A stretch of DNA of 64,000 bases from Acidimicrobiales bacterium (GTDB lineage Bacteria > Actinomycetota > Acidimicrobiia > Acidimicrobiales > Iamiaceae), in assembly GCA_035547835.1 (NCBI GenBank), contig DASZTW010000001.1, forward strand, positions 186,001 through 250,000, in the 5' to 3' direction. Positions within the stretch are counted from its first letter, which is position 1. Each line of letters opens with the position of its first letter. Below, one piece after another: positions 26,706 to 34,849 of this stretch. A program made the translations under genes and the position numbers. Under the pieces are notes generated by a model. That model did not search any database, was not told the origin of the DNA, and worked only from the letters and a program-made list of their open reading frames with translations.

Positions 26706-29700
26706 TCACAACGACTCCCACGGCAGCCACCGACCCCGACGTTCGAGGTCATCACGAAGTCGCGCCTCGAGACGGTCGACGATCTGGTCGATCAGGTCCG
26801 ATGTCACGGCGGGGGGCCCGACCGGCCCGCCGGGCACAACAGGCGAGCCGCCATCGCCTTGCGGCGGCGCGGAGCTGGCGAGCGGCTGATCCGAACGGCG
26901 AATCACGTGGGCTCCCGACGTGCTCGCCGGACCGAAGCCACCCGGGACCCCACCACCGTTGCCGGAGCCACCCCCGCTGGCACCTCCGACGTACGTCCCG
27001 CCGCCGTTCGCTCCACCCGAGAGGCGCCGCAGCACGGCGGGATCGAGTTGGCGGCTGATGGTGGTCGAGGGCTGCACCGGACCCATGGCCGGCCGCCCGA
27101 TCGACGTCGTCACGAAGCCCGACGGCCCCGTGAACCCCGGCGTCGCGGACACCGACGGTGACTGGCCGCCGCTCCCACCGCCTGCCGTCCCTGCGGCGGG
27201 CCCCGAACCGCTCGCGCCGGTCGCGCTGCGGGGCCCAGCCGCGCTGCGGGGCCCGGTCGCGCTGCGGGGCCCGACCGCGCTGCGGGGCCCGGTGACCGAC
27301 TGCACCGACCGCGCCAACCCGCCGAGTCCACCGACCGCGAGCCCGGCCGTCCCGACCCGCCGAACCGTCGCCCCCCCACCCGAGCCCCCCACCGAGCTGT
27401 GAGCACTTGACCACCCACCAGGTGGCGAACTGCTCACAGCAGACCTGGATCTGCCAACCTCGCCGAACCCACCAGACCGCCCACCCGCCAACCCCACCGA
27501 GCTGTGAGCACTTGACCACCCACCAGGTGGCGAACTGCTCACAGCGGGGGGAAGGAGGCGGGCAACCGGGGGGCGACCCACGGCGAGCGACCGTTGGACA
27601 TGTTGACCGACAGCCCGCGCCAACGTCTCCTCCGCGGACGCCGTGTCGTCGGCGTAGAACCGCGGCAGCGGCGACGGCCTCGCCGCATGCACGAGCTCGT
27701 GTGCGACCACGCCGACCGGCGTGCGCTCCACCGGCTCACGGAGGTGGATGACCCGCCCCACCGTGACCGCTGCCTTCCCGGCGGCGCCGAGCGCCCGCCG
27801 TACGGGCGCGTCGGCCCGCACCGACACGGCGGCTGGGCCTCGCACCGCCGACGGTCCGGCTATCGCTTCCGCGAGCGGGGCGAGCGACGCGGGCAGCGGG
27901 CGGGCGGGCAACCGGCCTGCGTCGGGCAGCGCGGCGAGGAACCGCCCTGCCGCGGCGCCGGCCTTCGCGCGCGGCATCCCCTCGCCGCCCCCTAGCGGGC
28001 GCGACCCGGCGGCCGGACCTGCGCCGGGCTGCGACAAGCGCGAGCCGACGGCCGGACGTGCGCCGGGCTGCGACAAGCGCGACCCGGCGGCTGGACGTGC
28101 GCCGGGCTGCGACAAGCGCGACCCGGCGGCTGGACCTGCGCCGACGCCTCGAGTCGCCGCACCCGCGCTTCCCGCCGCGACGCGCCCGGCGGCACTCGAC
28201 GAAGTCGTCGCAGCTGGCGAGGTGGTGCCTGCGCCCTGGATCCCGGACGCTCCACCCGGTTGCGCCCGCGCCGCGGTCGACGCCTCGTCAGTCCCGCTCC
28301 GCGAGGAACCCGCACCGCCCGACGGGGAGCGGGATGGGGCAGGCGAGCTCACGCTGGCGCTGCTGGGCTGCCGGCGCGCCACCGCCACGGCGCGATCCGT
28401 TGTGGCGGACGCCGTCAGGCCGAAGCCAGGTCGCCCGCCCGCGGTAGCGCCCTGCGCCGCCCGGCGGTCGCCCGGCGGAGCAATCGCGTGGGCCGGTGGG
28501 CGCGGCCGGGACCAGGATCGGCGAAGTGCCACGTCGGCCGCGCCGCCCGATCTGCCTGCGTCGGGTGCACCAAGGAGCCCCGGCGAACGGCGCACGGGCG
28601 CGCCACGGTGGCTGCTGGACGGCGCCGCCTGCGGCCTCCACCACCGCTCGGCCGCTTCCGTCGGGCGCGCCGCTCGGATCGCGGCAGCCTGCACCCCCCA
28701 ACCACTCGCCAGACCCGGACCGGCCCCCAGCGAGCGGGCCGACCCGGCACGGGCTGCATCGAGGCCGGCGGCGCGGCCGGCCTGCCGCAAGCGATCTTCG
28801 GGGACCCGGTCAGCGACGAACGGGCCTGCCCGACCGCCGCTCGATCCCCGCACCCCCGTCGAGCCGGCATCCGGCCGCGCGCCGCGCCCGGGTCCCGACT
28901 CGGCGGACGATCTGCGAACGCTTGTCGCGCCCCGGTCGAGCGCACTGTCAGACGGCCGACCGGCGACGTTCGAAGGCCGCGCGCTCGTCGATCCCGACTC
29001 GGCGCTCGATCGGCGAACGCTCGACGACCGGCTGCCCGACCCCCCAGCCGGCGGCCGACCACCGGTGCCGGGCTGCGATGCGCTCCGCGGCGCGTCCTCC
29101 CGACCCGCCACGCGAGCCACCCCGTCGGCTCGCGCGCCATCGCCGCCTGCTCGTGCCGCCGCACGGGTCGGCCCGCCCGACGCGCCAGTTCGGCGCGCCA
29201 CCGGGCTGGAACCCGTCGACCTCGCGGCATCCGGGGCCTCGCGCCCCGCCGCGCCCATCGCCGTGTCCGACCCGGCGGATCCGCTCCGGGCGAACGACGG
29301 AGTGAACGGCCGGGCGGCGGGCGCGGATCTGGATCGGCCGGAAGCCCCGTCGCCACCGGACAGGTCAGGGGCCCACGGGGCACCCGTCGATGCCTCGGTG
29401 TGGCGACGCAGCGCTTCGATCAGCCCGCTCGCCGCCGCGACTTCCGCGGCGCTCGACGCCGATGCCCCGGATGCAGGGCCACCCGCGCCGCCCGACACCG
29501 GTGACCGGTCCGCACCCACCGGCGAGGCGTCGGTGCGCCACCGCTGCGACCCGGATGGTCGCGCTGCCGAGCGGTCCTGCGGCAGGGCCGCGTCGCCGCG
29601 GTCGCCGCCCGAAGGCGACGACGGCAACCCGGCGGCCGCCCGCCCGCCGCTCCAAGACTCGTCGGCCGTCCGCAGCACGCGATCGGCGGTCGACCCGACA

Positions 29701-31061
29701 TCGCCCCCGCGGCCGGTCGCGGAGCCAGGCGATGCCGCTCGATCGTCGCCTTCGGAGCCCTGGGGCGCACCAAGGCCAGGCGACGGCCCCGACGACCCTG
29801 CCCCCGCAACCGGCGAAGTCGAAGCGCCCGAGGACAACGTGTCCGGCACGACCCCGCTGCCCGCCTGCCCGGCGCTCGACGGCGCGGACGGCTCCGGCGA
29901 CACTGTCCGCGAGATCGGCGAGGTCGACGGGCCCGACGACGAGGTGTCCGACCCGCCATCGCCTCGGATCTGCCCACCGTCGGGCGGTGCCTTGCGCTGG
30001 TCCAGCGATGCCTGCCGGCCACGCGCCGGTCTGCCGGAGCCCGTTGGCGCAGCGACGGCGCCCCCTCCGCCCGGCGAGCCGGAGCCCGGGTCGTCGGCAG
30101 GGGTGCGCGAGGCGCGTCGTGCGCCCACCGGACGGACGGGTGGCGAGGCGACGCCCGGTGACGGACCCTCGCGCGACGGCGACAGAGCGGGTGGCGGCGC
30201 AGACCGCGACCGAGAGGGCCGATCAGCCGACCGCGACGCGGGCGAGGACCCTGACCGCGATCTGGCCCCGGACGAACGAACGCCGTCGTGCGGGGCTCCG
30301 ATCGATGGGTTGAGCGAGGATCCGGGCGTGGCCCGTCGCGCCGAGGTCGAGTCGGCGGCGTCCCGACGCAAGTGGCGCAGACCCGGGTGGTCGAGCACAG
30401 CAGGCGGCGCATCACCCCGGGCGGCGGCGGACCGGCGAGCGCTCGCGGTGCGCCGGGCCGCGAGATCGGGATCCGTGAAGGCGCTGGCATCGGCCTGGTC
30501 GCGGCGCACCAGCCGGGCCGCGCCCGCGGCTGGGCCGGTCCCCGGACCGAGCAGGCTTCCCGTGCGCCAGCCGCTCGCGAGTGGCAACCCGCGGGCGGGC
30601 GGCGCTGCTGCTCGCGCGGCGCCGGCGGTCGACGCCACGCTTCTCGCCCGCGAGATCGTCCCTGCGGACAGGACGCCACGCCGGGCGCCAGCGGAAGACG
30701 CCGCCACGCGACCCGCCGGCGCCACACTCGCCGCCTGCGCCGCCTCAGCTGCCTTCGCCGACGACGCGAGCCACCACGTAGCCCACGCGCTGGTCGGCAC
30801 CTCGACGGGATAGTCGCCCGTCGAAGCCAACGCGGCATCGGGTGCCGGTGACGACTCGGCCCCGCTGATGATGCGGCGCGCCACCAGCGAATGACCGACG
30901 AGGTGGCCGAACATGCCCATCGCTGAGCCGACCGACCCCACGGTCACCACCTGGCGGCGGCCCCGCCGCCCTGGCGGGCGTAACCGCGCGGCAATCTGTG
31001 ATCCGAGGCTCCGCCCGCCTGGATCCGCCCTCACACGACCATCCCCCGCCCGCTCCGCCAT
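26706..31061 (-). CDS. Giant low-complexity CIS protein with an HEXXH (DUF4157-like) motif
   Basis: 1451 residues from ATG 31061, seven bases after the tube gene and upstream of the LysM gene, the slot where eCIS operons often carry a cargo or DUF4157 gene. Residues about 1-60 are basic with a mildly hydrophobic stretch. Residues about 100-1080 are almost entirely Ser, Ala, Gly, Arg and Pro and must be disordered. A short ordered island near 1095-1160 contains VGVVAHELVHA, with HELVH at 1121-1125, resembling the DUF4157 zinc-metalloprotease-like motif. More Gly/Ser linker follows, then a C-terminal helix LIDQIVDRLEARLRDDLE. Several in-frame repeats are listed separately. Catalysis is unproven. 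The opposite-strand 1030-residue frame is a composition shadow. Confidence 0.7.
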   Translation of the reverse strand: MAERAGDGRVRADPGGRSLGSQIAARLRPPGRRGRRQVVTVGSVGSAMGMFGHLVGHSLVARRIISGAESSPAPDAALASTGDYPVEVPTSAWATWWLASSAKAAEAAQAASVAPAGRVAASSAGARRGVLSAGTISRARSVASTAGAARAAAPPARGLPLASGWRTGSLLGPGTGPAAGAARLVRRDQADASAFTDPDLAARRTASARRSAAARGDAPPAVLDHPGLRHLRRDAADSTSARRATPGSSLNPSIGAPHDGVRSSGARSRSGSSPASRSADRPSRSRSAPPPALSPSREGPSPGVASPPVRPVGARRASRTPADDPGSGSPGGGGAVAAPTGSGRPARGRQASLDQRKAPPDGGQIRGDGGSDTSSSGPSTSPISRTVSPEPSAPSSAGQAGSGVVPDTLSSGASTSPVAGAGSSGPSPGLGAPQGSEGDDRAASPGSATGRGGDVGSTADRVLRTADESWSGGRAAAGLPSSPSGGDRGDAALPQDRSAARPSGSQRWRTDASPVGADRSPVSGGAGGPASGASASSAAEVAAASGLIEALRRHTEASTGAPWAPDLSGGDGASGRSRSAPAARPFTPSFARSGSAGSDTAMGAAGREAPDAARSTGSSPVARRTGASGGPTRAAARAGGDGARADGVARVAGREDAPRSASQPGTGGRPPAGGSGSRSSSVRRSSAESGSTSARPSNVAGRPSDSALDRGATSVRRSSAESGPGRGARPDAGSTGVRGSSGGRAGPFVADRVPEDRLRQAGRAAGLDAARAGSARSLGAGPGLASGWGVQAAAIRAARPTEAAERWWRPQAAPSSSHRGAPVRRSPGLLGAPDAGRSGGAADVALRRSWSRPRPPAHAIAPPGDRRAAQGATAGGRPGFGLTASATTDRAVAVARRQPSSASVSSPAPSRSPSGGAGSSRSGTDEASTAARAQPGGASGIQGAGTTSPAATTSSSAAGRVAAGSAGAATRGVGAGPAAGSRLSQPGARPAAGSRLSQPGARPAVGSRLSQPGAGPAAGSRPLGGGEGMPRAKAGAAAGRFLAALPDAGRLPARPLPASLAPLAEAIAGPSAVRGPAAVSVRADAPVRRALGAAGKAAVTVGRVIHLREPVERTPVGVVAHELVHAARPSPLPRFYADDTASAEETLARAVGQHVQRSLAVGRPPVARLLPPAVSSSPPGGWSSAHSSVGLAGGRSGGFGEVGRSRSAVSSSPPGGWSSAHSSVGGSGGGATVRRVGTAGLAVGGLGGLARSVQSVTGPRSAVGPRSATGPRSAAGPRSATGASGSGPAAGTAGGGSGGQSPSVSATPGFTGPSGFVTTSIGRPAMGPVQPSTTISRQLDPAVLRRLSGGANGGGTYVGGASGGGSGNGGGVPGGFGPASTSGAHVIRRSDQPLASSAPPQGDGGSPVVPGGPVGPPAVTSDLIDQIVDRLEARLRDDLERRGRWLPWESL
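27223..27294 (-). repeat. 18-bp tandem repeat, four copies, inside the 1451-residue gene
   Basis: Units starting at 27223, 27241, 27259 and 27277 share GCGCTGCGGGGCCC. Encodes repeated GPRSA(V/T/A) on the minus strand. In frame, so length changes would be tolerated. Confidence 0.85.
27387..27440. repeat. 54-bp palindromic element, copy 1
   Basis: Identical to 27491-27544. Outer perfect arms GCTGTGAGCA and TGCTCACAGC enclose an inner palindrome CCACC-A-GGTGG. It is translated on the minus strand as part of SSSPPGGWSSAHSS. Looks like a small dispersed palindromic (REP/MITE-like) insertion that kept the frame. Confidence 0.8.
27491..27544. repeat. 54-bp palindromic element, copy 2
   Basis: Exact second copy of the nested palindrome at 27387, offset by 104 bases, in the same orientation and frame. 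The 50-base spacer between copies is unrelated Gly-rich coding sequence. Confidence 0.8.
28015..28131 (-). repeat. 39-bp tandem repeat, three copies
   Basis: Units begin at 28015, 28054 and 28093, each starting GGAC(C/G)TGCGCCGGGCTGCG. They encode a 13-residue repeat of the type RPAAGSRLSQPGA in the 1451-residue protein. Near-identity suggests recent slippage or recombination. Confidence 0.85.
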
Positions 31062-31068
31062 CGTCTGC

Positions 31069-31536
31069 TCAGCCCTTGGTCGAAGCCTTGAACCCGTGGT
31101 GCGTCACCACGAGCTGTTCCTCCGGCAGCCCGCCGTTGTCGACACTGAAGCGGGGACCCGACCACTGCACCGGGAACGCTCCTTCCACTTCCCACGAGCG
31201 CAGTCGGTTGCCCGCCGCGTCGAGCACGGTCACGGCCGCCGTGTTGCGGGTGACCTTGTTCCCGGCGCCTGCGAATCCGTCACCGGCGACCTTGTTGATC
31301 CAGTCGAGCAGTGAGTCGCTCTTGGTGAGGCCGCGCTTGAAGACCAGGTCGGGCCACGTCATGCGGCCGGGGAACTTGTGCACGAACCCGTTCTGGCCCC
31401 CTTCTGCGACCGTCACCACATCGATGGTCACTTGCAGGCCTTCGACTTCCACGAACCGACCGATCTCGACGCCATCGACTTCGAGGAGGAAGCCTTCACC
31501 GGTGACACCCTGATCGAGGTACTCCTCCTCAGACAC
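31069..31536 (-). CDS. CIS tube protein 2 (gp19-like, Afp5-type)
   Basis: 155 residues from GTG 31536, overlapping the end of the 57-residue gene by eight bases. Family features of tail tube proteins: GFLLEVDGVEIGRFVEVEGL, FPGRMTWPDLVFKRGLTKSD and the WEVEGAFPVQWSGP segment, which aligns by eye with the other tube protein (32208-32651). CIS loci commonly carry two or three tube paralogues, one forming the main tube and others the adaptor ring next to the baseplate; this one, closer to the baseplate genes, is probably the adaptor. Confidence 0.88.
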   Translation of the reverse strand: MSEEEYLDQGVTGEGFLLEVDGVEIGRFVEVEGLQVTIDVVTVAEGGQNGFVHKFPGRMTWPDLVFKRGLTKSDSLLDWINKVAGDGFAGAGNKVTRNTAAVTVLDAAGNRLRSWEVEGAFPVQWSGPRFSVDNGGLPEEQLVVTHHGFKASTKG

Positions 31537-31702
31537 TGGCGCGCACCTCCTCCCAGGCGCGCTCGTTCAGCGCGGCCACCTCGCGCACCAACCGGGACCG
31601 GTCCTCGTGCTCGAGGTCGAGCAACCGGTCGAGGTCCCAATGCAGGTGGTAGGCGAGATACGCGATCTCCTCCCACAGCGCATCCGCCGGATAGTGCCTC
31701 AT
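31529..31702 (-). CDS. 57-residue DUF6760-like CIS protein
   Basis: A short gene from ATG 31702 to TGA at 31529, starting MRHYPADALWEEIAYLAYHL and continuing with HWDLDRLLDLEHEDR and ending EVRASV. The start overlaps the upstream stop (ATGA) and the stop lies inside the next gene, so it is firmly wedged in the operon. Small helical proteins of this kind (DUF6760) recur at this position in eCIS loci, between the assembly-chaperone-like gene and the second tube gene. Role unknown, possibly assembly. Confidence 0.8.
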   Translation of the reverse strand: MRHYPADALWEEIAYLAYHLHWDLDRLLDLEHEDRSRLVREVAALNERAWEEVRASV

Positions 31703-32208
31703 CGCGGTCCGGTGGTGATCTCCTCGATGGACCCCCTGCGACCCGGCACCGGCTGGTCGACGTCGGCGTCGGCCGCCGCCGAGGCGCCGTCGTCCTCATT
31801 GGCCAGCAAGTCCGCGCTTGCCGACTCCTCGGCGGGCGCACGTCCGTCCGCTTCGATCGCGGCATCCTGCGCGGCTCGCTGCGCGTCGAGCAGCTCGGCG
31901 ATCTCGGCTTCATTGCCGAAGTTGATGACGCCGTAGAAGTCCTGGAGATACGCGAGGTCGACGGCGAACAGGTCCTGCAAGTCGTTCGCCGTGACCGACG
32001 GTCGACTACCGAGCCGTGTGATCACCCTGGCGAGCACGATGACGGTGAGCAAGGGATCGTCGGGGCCCGTGACGCGCAGGTCCCGCAAGGGATCCAGCTC
32101 GTCACGGGCGGTCGCCAACCGCATGGTGCCCTCGCGGTGCACCATGCCGTCGGCGTCGACGAAGCCACGTGGCAAGACGAAGTCGTACTCCGTCCGCAGT
32201 CCGGGCAC
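31699..32208 (-). CDS. CIS tail-assembly (chaperone-like) protein
   Basis: 169 residues from GTG 32208, whose last base is shared with the tube gene's stop region (TAGTG). The first 115 residues form a compact domain with EYDFVLPRGFVDADG, a MRLATARDELDPLRD helix, and VIVLARVITRLG and TANDLQDLFAVDLAYLQDFYG. This is the pattern of phage tail assembly proteins (gp41-like) seen next to tube genes. The last 55 residues are acidic and Ala/Asp-rich, disordered. It probably keeps tube subunits soluble before assembly; by family and position only. Confidence 0.7.
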   Translation of the reverse strand: MPGLRTEYDFVLPRGFVDADGMVHREGTMRLATARDELDPLRDLRVTGPDDPLLTVIVLARVITRLGSRPSVTANDLQDLFAVDLAYLQDFYGVINFGNEAEIAELLDAQRAAQDAAIEADGRAPAEESASADLLANEDDGASAAADADVDQPVPGRRGSIEEITTGPR

Positions 32209-32651
32209 TACTTCTCCCGGATCAGTGCGTCGCAGGTCAGCGTGAGCTCTTCGACGATCATCTCGTTACCGCCCGCGTCGAGTGCGCTCATCGAGATCTT
32301 CGACGGCCACGCGTTCTCGAAGTTCCAGCGCGACTTCTCCTGCAGCTGTTCGTCGTACAGGACCACCGAGCCGGACTTGCGAGCATTGGTGATGTGCCCG
32401 TCGAGCACCTCCTTGTGCCAGTTCCAGAGGTCCATCGTGGCGTCCATGCCACGGCTGAACGTGATGTCACTCGGAGTGGCCTTGCCCGGGATCTTCATCA
32501 GGATCTGCTTGCCATCCGCGGTCTGCTGGCGCACTTCGCTGACCTCGATGGTGCTCTCGAGGCCGCTCACGGACTTGAACATCGCGACCGAGATGCCTTG
32601 CACCTCGAGCGCGAAGTTCAGGTGGAGAAACGGGTCTTGGGCTTTCGGCAT
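32208..32651 (-). CDS. CIS inner tube protein (gp19-like, Afp1-type)
   Basis: 147 residues from ATG 32651. Segments DPFLHLNFALEVQGISVAMF, SGLESTIEVSEVRQ, TPSDITFSRGMDATMDLWNW and WNFENAWPSKISM are typical of phage/CIS tail tube proteins of the gp19 family. It lies 32 bases after the sheath stop. As the paralogue next to the sheath, it is the likely main tube subunit, stacked as hexamers inside the sheath. Confidence 0.94.
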   Translation of the reverse strand: MPKAQDPFLHLNFALEVQGISVAMFKSVSGLESTIEVSEVRQQTADGKQILMKIPGKATPSDITFSRGMDATMDLWNWHKEVLDGHITNARKSGSVVLYDEQLQEKSRWNFENAWPSKISMSALDAGGNEMIVEELTLTCDALIREK

Positions 32652-32683
32652 GTCTACTCAGCTCCTAGTCTCGGCCGCCGCCG

Positions 32684-34264
32684 TCAGGCAGCGGTCTCCT
32701 TCTTGTGGCTGATGCGGAAGATGACGAACTCGGCCGGCTTCACCGGCGCGATCCCCACTTCCACGATCAGGCGTCCTTCGTTGATGGACTCGGGCGGGTT
32801 GGTCTCGGCGTCGCACTTCACGTAGAAGGCGTCCTCGGCCGTCGCGCCGAACAGCGCGCCGTCGCGCCACAACCCGCGGAGGAATGCGTTCAGCGTCCGC
32901 TTCACGCCTTCCCACAGCCGCATGTCGTTCGGCTCGAACACGGCCCACTGCGTGCCGTCGAGGATCGACGTCTCGACCATGTTGAACAAGCGCCGCACGT
33001 TCAAGTAGCGCCAGTCGCTGTCCGACGAAAGCGTCCGAGCGCCCCACACCCGGATACCCCGGGTGCCGAACGGGCGGATGCAGTTGATGCCGATCGGGTT
33101 CAGGAGCGACTGTTCGGCCTTGGTGATGTCACGCTCGACATCGAGGCAGCCGCGGATGGTCTCGTTGGCCGGCGCCTTCCACACGCCGCGGGTCTCGTCC
33201 GTGCGGGCCCAGATGCCGGCCATGTGACCCGACGGCGGCACGAGCATCTCTGCGTCGCCGTTGGTGGCCAGCGGGTTCTCGACCTTGATCCACGGGTAGT
33301 AGAAGGCCGCGAACGGCGTGTCGTACATGGCCACGTCGGAACGCCAGTCCTTCACTTGCTGGGGCGTCATCCCTGGCGGCGAGTCGAGGATCGCGACTCG
33401 GTTCGCCTGCAGCTCGCAGTGGGCGATCATCGACGTCTGCACCTGCTTCCACAAGCCGAGGTCGATGCTGCCGTCCTCTTTCGTGCAGGCGGTGACCAAG
33501 TCGGGGACGAGCACCATCGTGACCTCGTCCGCGATGGAAAGGCCCTGGATGCCCGTGCGAGCCGAGGCCGAACCGGCGAAACGCTTGCCGTTCACCGGCA
33601 CCGGTGTCGGCGCGGCCTTCTGCAGCGGGTAGCTGCCGGGCTTGAGCACCTCGAGCACCGCCGACATGTCGACGCTGTCGGCCAGGTCGATCGAGACCTT
33701 CACCCGGGTGGACGTGCCGTTGATCACGTCGGTGGCGCACCGCGGCCCGGAGGTGATGGTGAGGTCGTCGTACGACTCCACCACCTCGTTGCCCTCGGAC
33801 ACGTCGATCCGGAAGTGCGACGGCCCATCGTCGTCATCGCCCTCGTCCTCGCTGTCGACCGGCTCGACGTGCACCGTGAGATCGGCGTCGGGCTGGAGGC
33901 TCTCCACGCGCAGCGGGTTGCCCAGCGCACGGTCCACCGCTGGCAGCGCGAGCTGCGCCGGCTCGCCGGAAGGCTCGGTGTTGGGGATGCGCACGATGTA
34001 CGCGATCGAACCCCCGTTGTTGAAGTAGCCGTACACCGACAACGGCATCATGCAGCCGGCAGCGAAACCTCCGTACAGCTGCTCGAACTGGGTCCAGCTG
34101 GTGACCAGTCGGGGACGGAGCCCCTCCGGGTCGGTCGGATCGTCCGTCGGCTTGTCGGCCGTGAACCCCACGAACGCGGCGATCGCCGTCGGCGCGGCAC
34201 TCAGCGACTTCTCGGCTGATGGAACTTCTTCTACGTACACCCCTGGTGCTGCATAGGTCGGCAC
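32684..34264 (-). CDS. CIS contractile sheath protein (single sheath gene)
   Basis: 526 residues from GTG 34264, with a strong Shine-Dalgarno (GGAGGAAGGGGG) eight or so bases upstream; no in-frame ATG lies nearer. The opening PTYAAPGVYVEEVPSAEKS is diagnostic of phage tail sheaths, as are the C-terminal segments GIRVWGARTLSSDSDWRYLNVRR (split: GIRVWGARTLS) and NVRRLFNMVETSI, WAVFEPNDMRLW and GIAPVKPAEFVIFRI. A single sheath gene is seen, unlike the three of Afp. Subunits contract around the tube to drive it out. An acidic insert (EDEGDDDD, about residues 150-160) probably lies on the outer surface. Confidence 0.97.
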   Translation of the reverse strand: MPTYAAPGVYVEEVPSAEKSLSAAPTAIAAFVGFTADKPTDDPTDPEGLRPRLVTSWTQFEQLYGGFAAGCMMPLSVYGYFNNGGSIAYIVRIPNTEPSGEPAQLALPAVDRALGNPLRVESLQPDADLTVHVEPVDSEDEGDDDDGPSHFRIDVSEGNEVVESYDDLTITSGPRCATDVINGTSTRVKVSIDLADSVDMSAVLEVLKPGSYPLQKAAPTPVPVNGKRFAGSASARTGIQGLSIADEVTMVLVPDLVTACTKEDGSIDLGLWKQVQTSMIAHCELQANRVAILDSPPGMTPQQVKDWRSDVAMYDTPFAAFYYPWIKVENPLATNGDAEMLVPPSGHMAGIWARTDETRGVWKAPANETIRGCLDVERDITKAEQSLLNPIGINCIRPFGTRGIRVWGARTLSSDSDWRYLNVRRLFNMVETSILDGTQWAVFEPNDMRLWEGVKRTLNAFLRGLWRDGALFGATAEDAFYVKCDAETNPPESINEGRLIVEVGIAPVKPAEFVIFRISHKKETAA

Positions 34265-34422
34265 GATGGCCCCCTTCCTCCGCGTGATCACGGAGCGTTG
34301 GTTGTGCACGGACCCCAGGTGGCGGCCCGCTATGAACTGGTGTGGTTCACCCCTCAGTTGGGCGGCGTGGCGCCCACCGTCTCGTGACGTGTCTGGTCGT
34401 CGCTGCCCGCTACGTCATTCGC
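34265..34422 (-). other. 158-base leader between the PAAR-like and sheath genes
   Basis: The only sizeable gap inside the CIS operon. It contains a short GC hairpin (GGGCG/CGCCC near 34360-34377) and the strong sheath ribosome site at its downstream end. It may hold an internal promoter or a processing site that raises sheath and tube expression; I see no convincing -35/-10 pair. Confidence 0.35.
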
Positions 34423-34812
34423 TCACCCCGCCGTCGTCCGCAACGCGCCGGGCATGGCGACGTTGATGACGCCGCCCCAGACGCAGTTGCACATCGAGTT
34501 CGCGGTCAGCGCCGGGATACCGCCGACCATCGTCGTCGGCGAGCCGGGTTGCCACGGCGCGGCCACCGCGGGGACGCAGGGCATCGGCGTCAGCGCGCCC
34601 ATCGCCGCCGAAGTCGCGGCGGCAACGGTGGGGTTCGCCAGGCTCGAGCAAAGCCCGAACGGCGGGATGTTGAGGCCCGGCGCGATGTCGGTGATCGCCG
34701 CGATGGGCTTCTCCTCCACCATGACCGGTCGCGGCGTCGCGTTCAGCGTCGCGGGAGCCGCGCCGAACGAGCACTTGATCATCGCCGTGCTCGTGACCAA
34801 CGGCGCACCCAT
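34423..34812 (-). CDS. PAAR-like spike-tip protein (DUF4280)
   Basis: 129 residues from ATG 34812 with a GGGGGAG ribosome site. The opening MGAPLVTSTAMIKCSFGAAP, the middle AAITDIAPGLNIPPFGLC, and the end MVGGIPALTANSMCNCVWGG are the DUF4280 pattern; cysteines at about 14, 56, 80, 108 and 110 are conserved-looking metal or structural positions. DUF4280/PAAR-like proteins form the sharp cone on the trimeric VgrG-like spike (Afp10 equivalent). Located far from the spike gene but in the same transcription unit. Confidence 0.9.
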   Translation of the reverse strand: MGAPLVTSTAMIKCSFGAAPATLNATPRPVMVEEKPIAAITDIAPGLNIPPFGLCSSLANPTVAAATSAAMGALTPMPCVPAVAAPWQPGSPTTMVGGIPALTANSMCNCVWGGVINVAMPGALRTTAG

Positions 34813-34849
34813 CAGCCCACTCCCCCCACGATCGACCGTCGCTCGCCCG

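Noticed and set aside
27387-27544. CRISPR array from the repeated 54-bp unit
   Set aside because: Only two copies, each a nested palindrome, inside an open coding frame, with no cas genes in the window.
27721-30813. 1030-residue plus-strand open frame opposite the 1451-residue gene
   Set aside because: Arg/Pro/Ala low complexity with no domain, against the operon direction. The minus-strand frame is contiguous with the CIS operon (seven-base gap) and contains HELVH, so the plus frame is a GC-driven shadow.
26706-31061. Polyketide- or mucin-like surface protein for the low-complexity gene
   Set aside because: No signal peptide or membrane anchor, and the gene sits inside the CIS structural operon; a cytoplasmic CIS-related role fits better.
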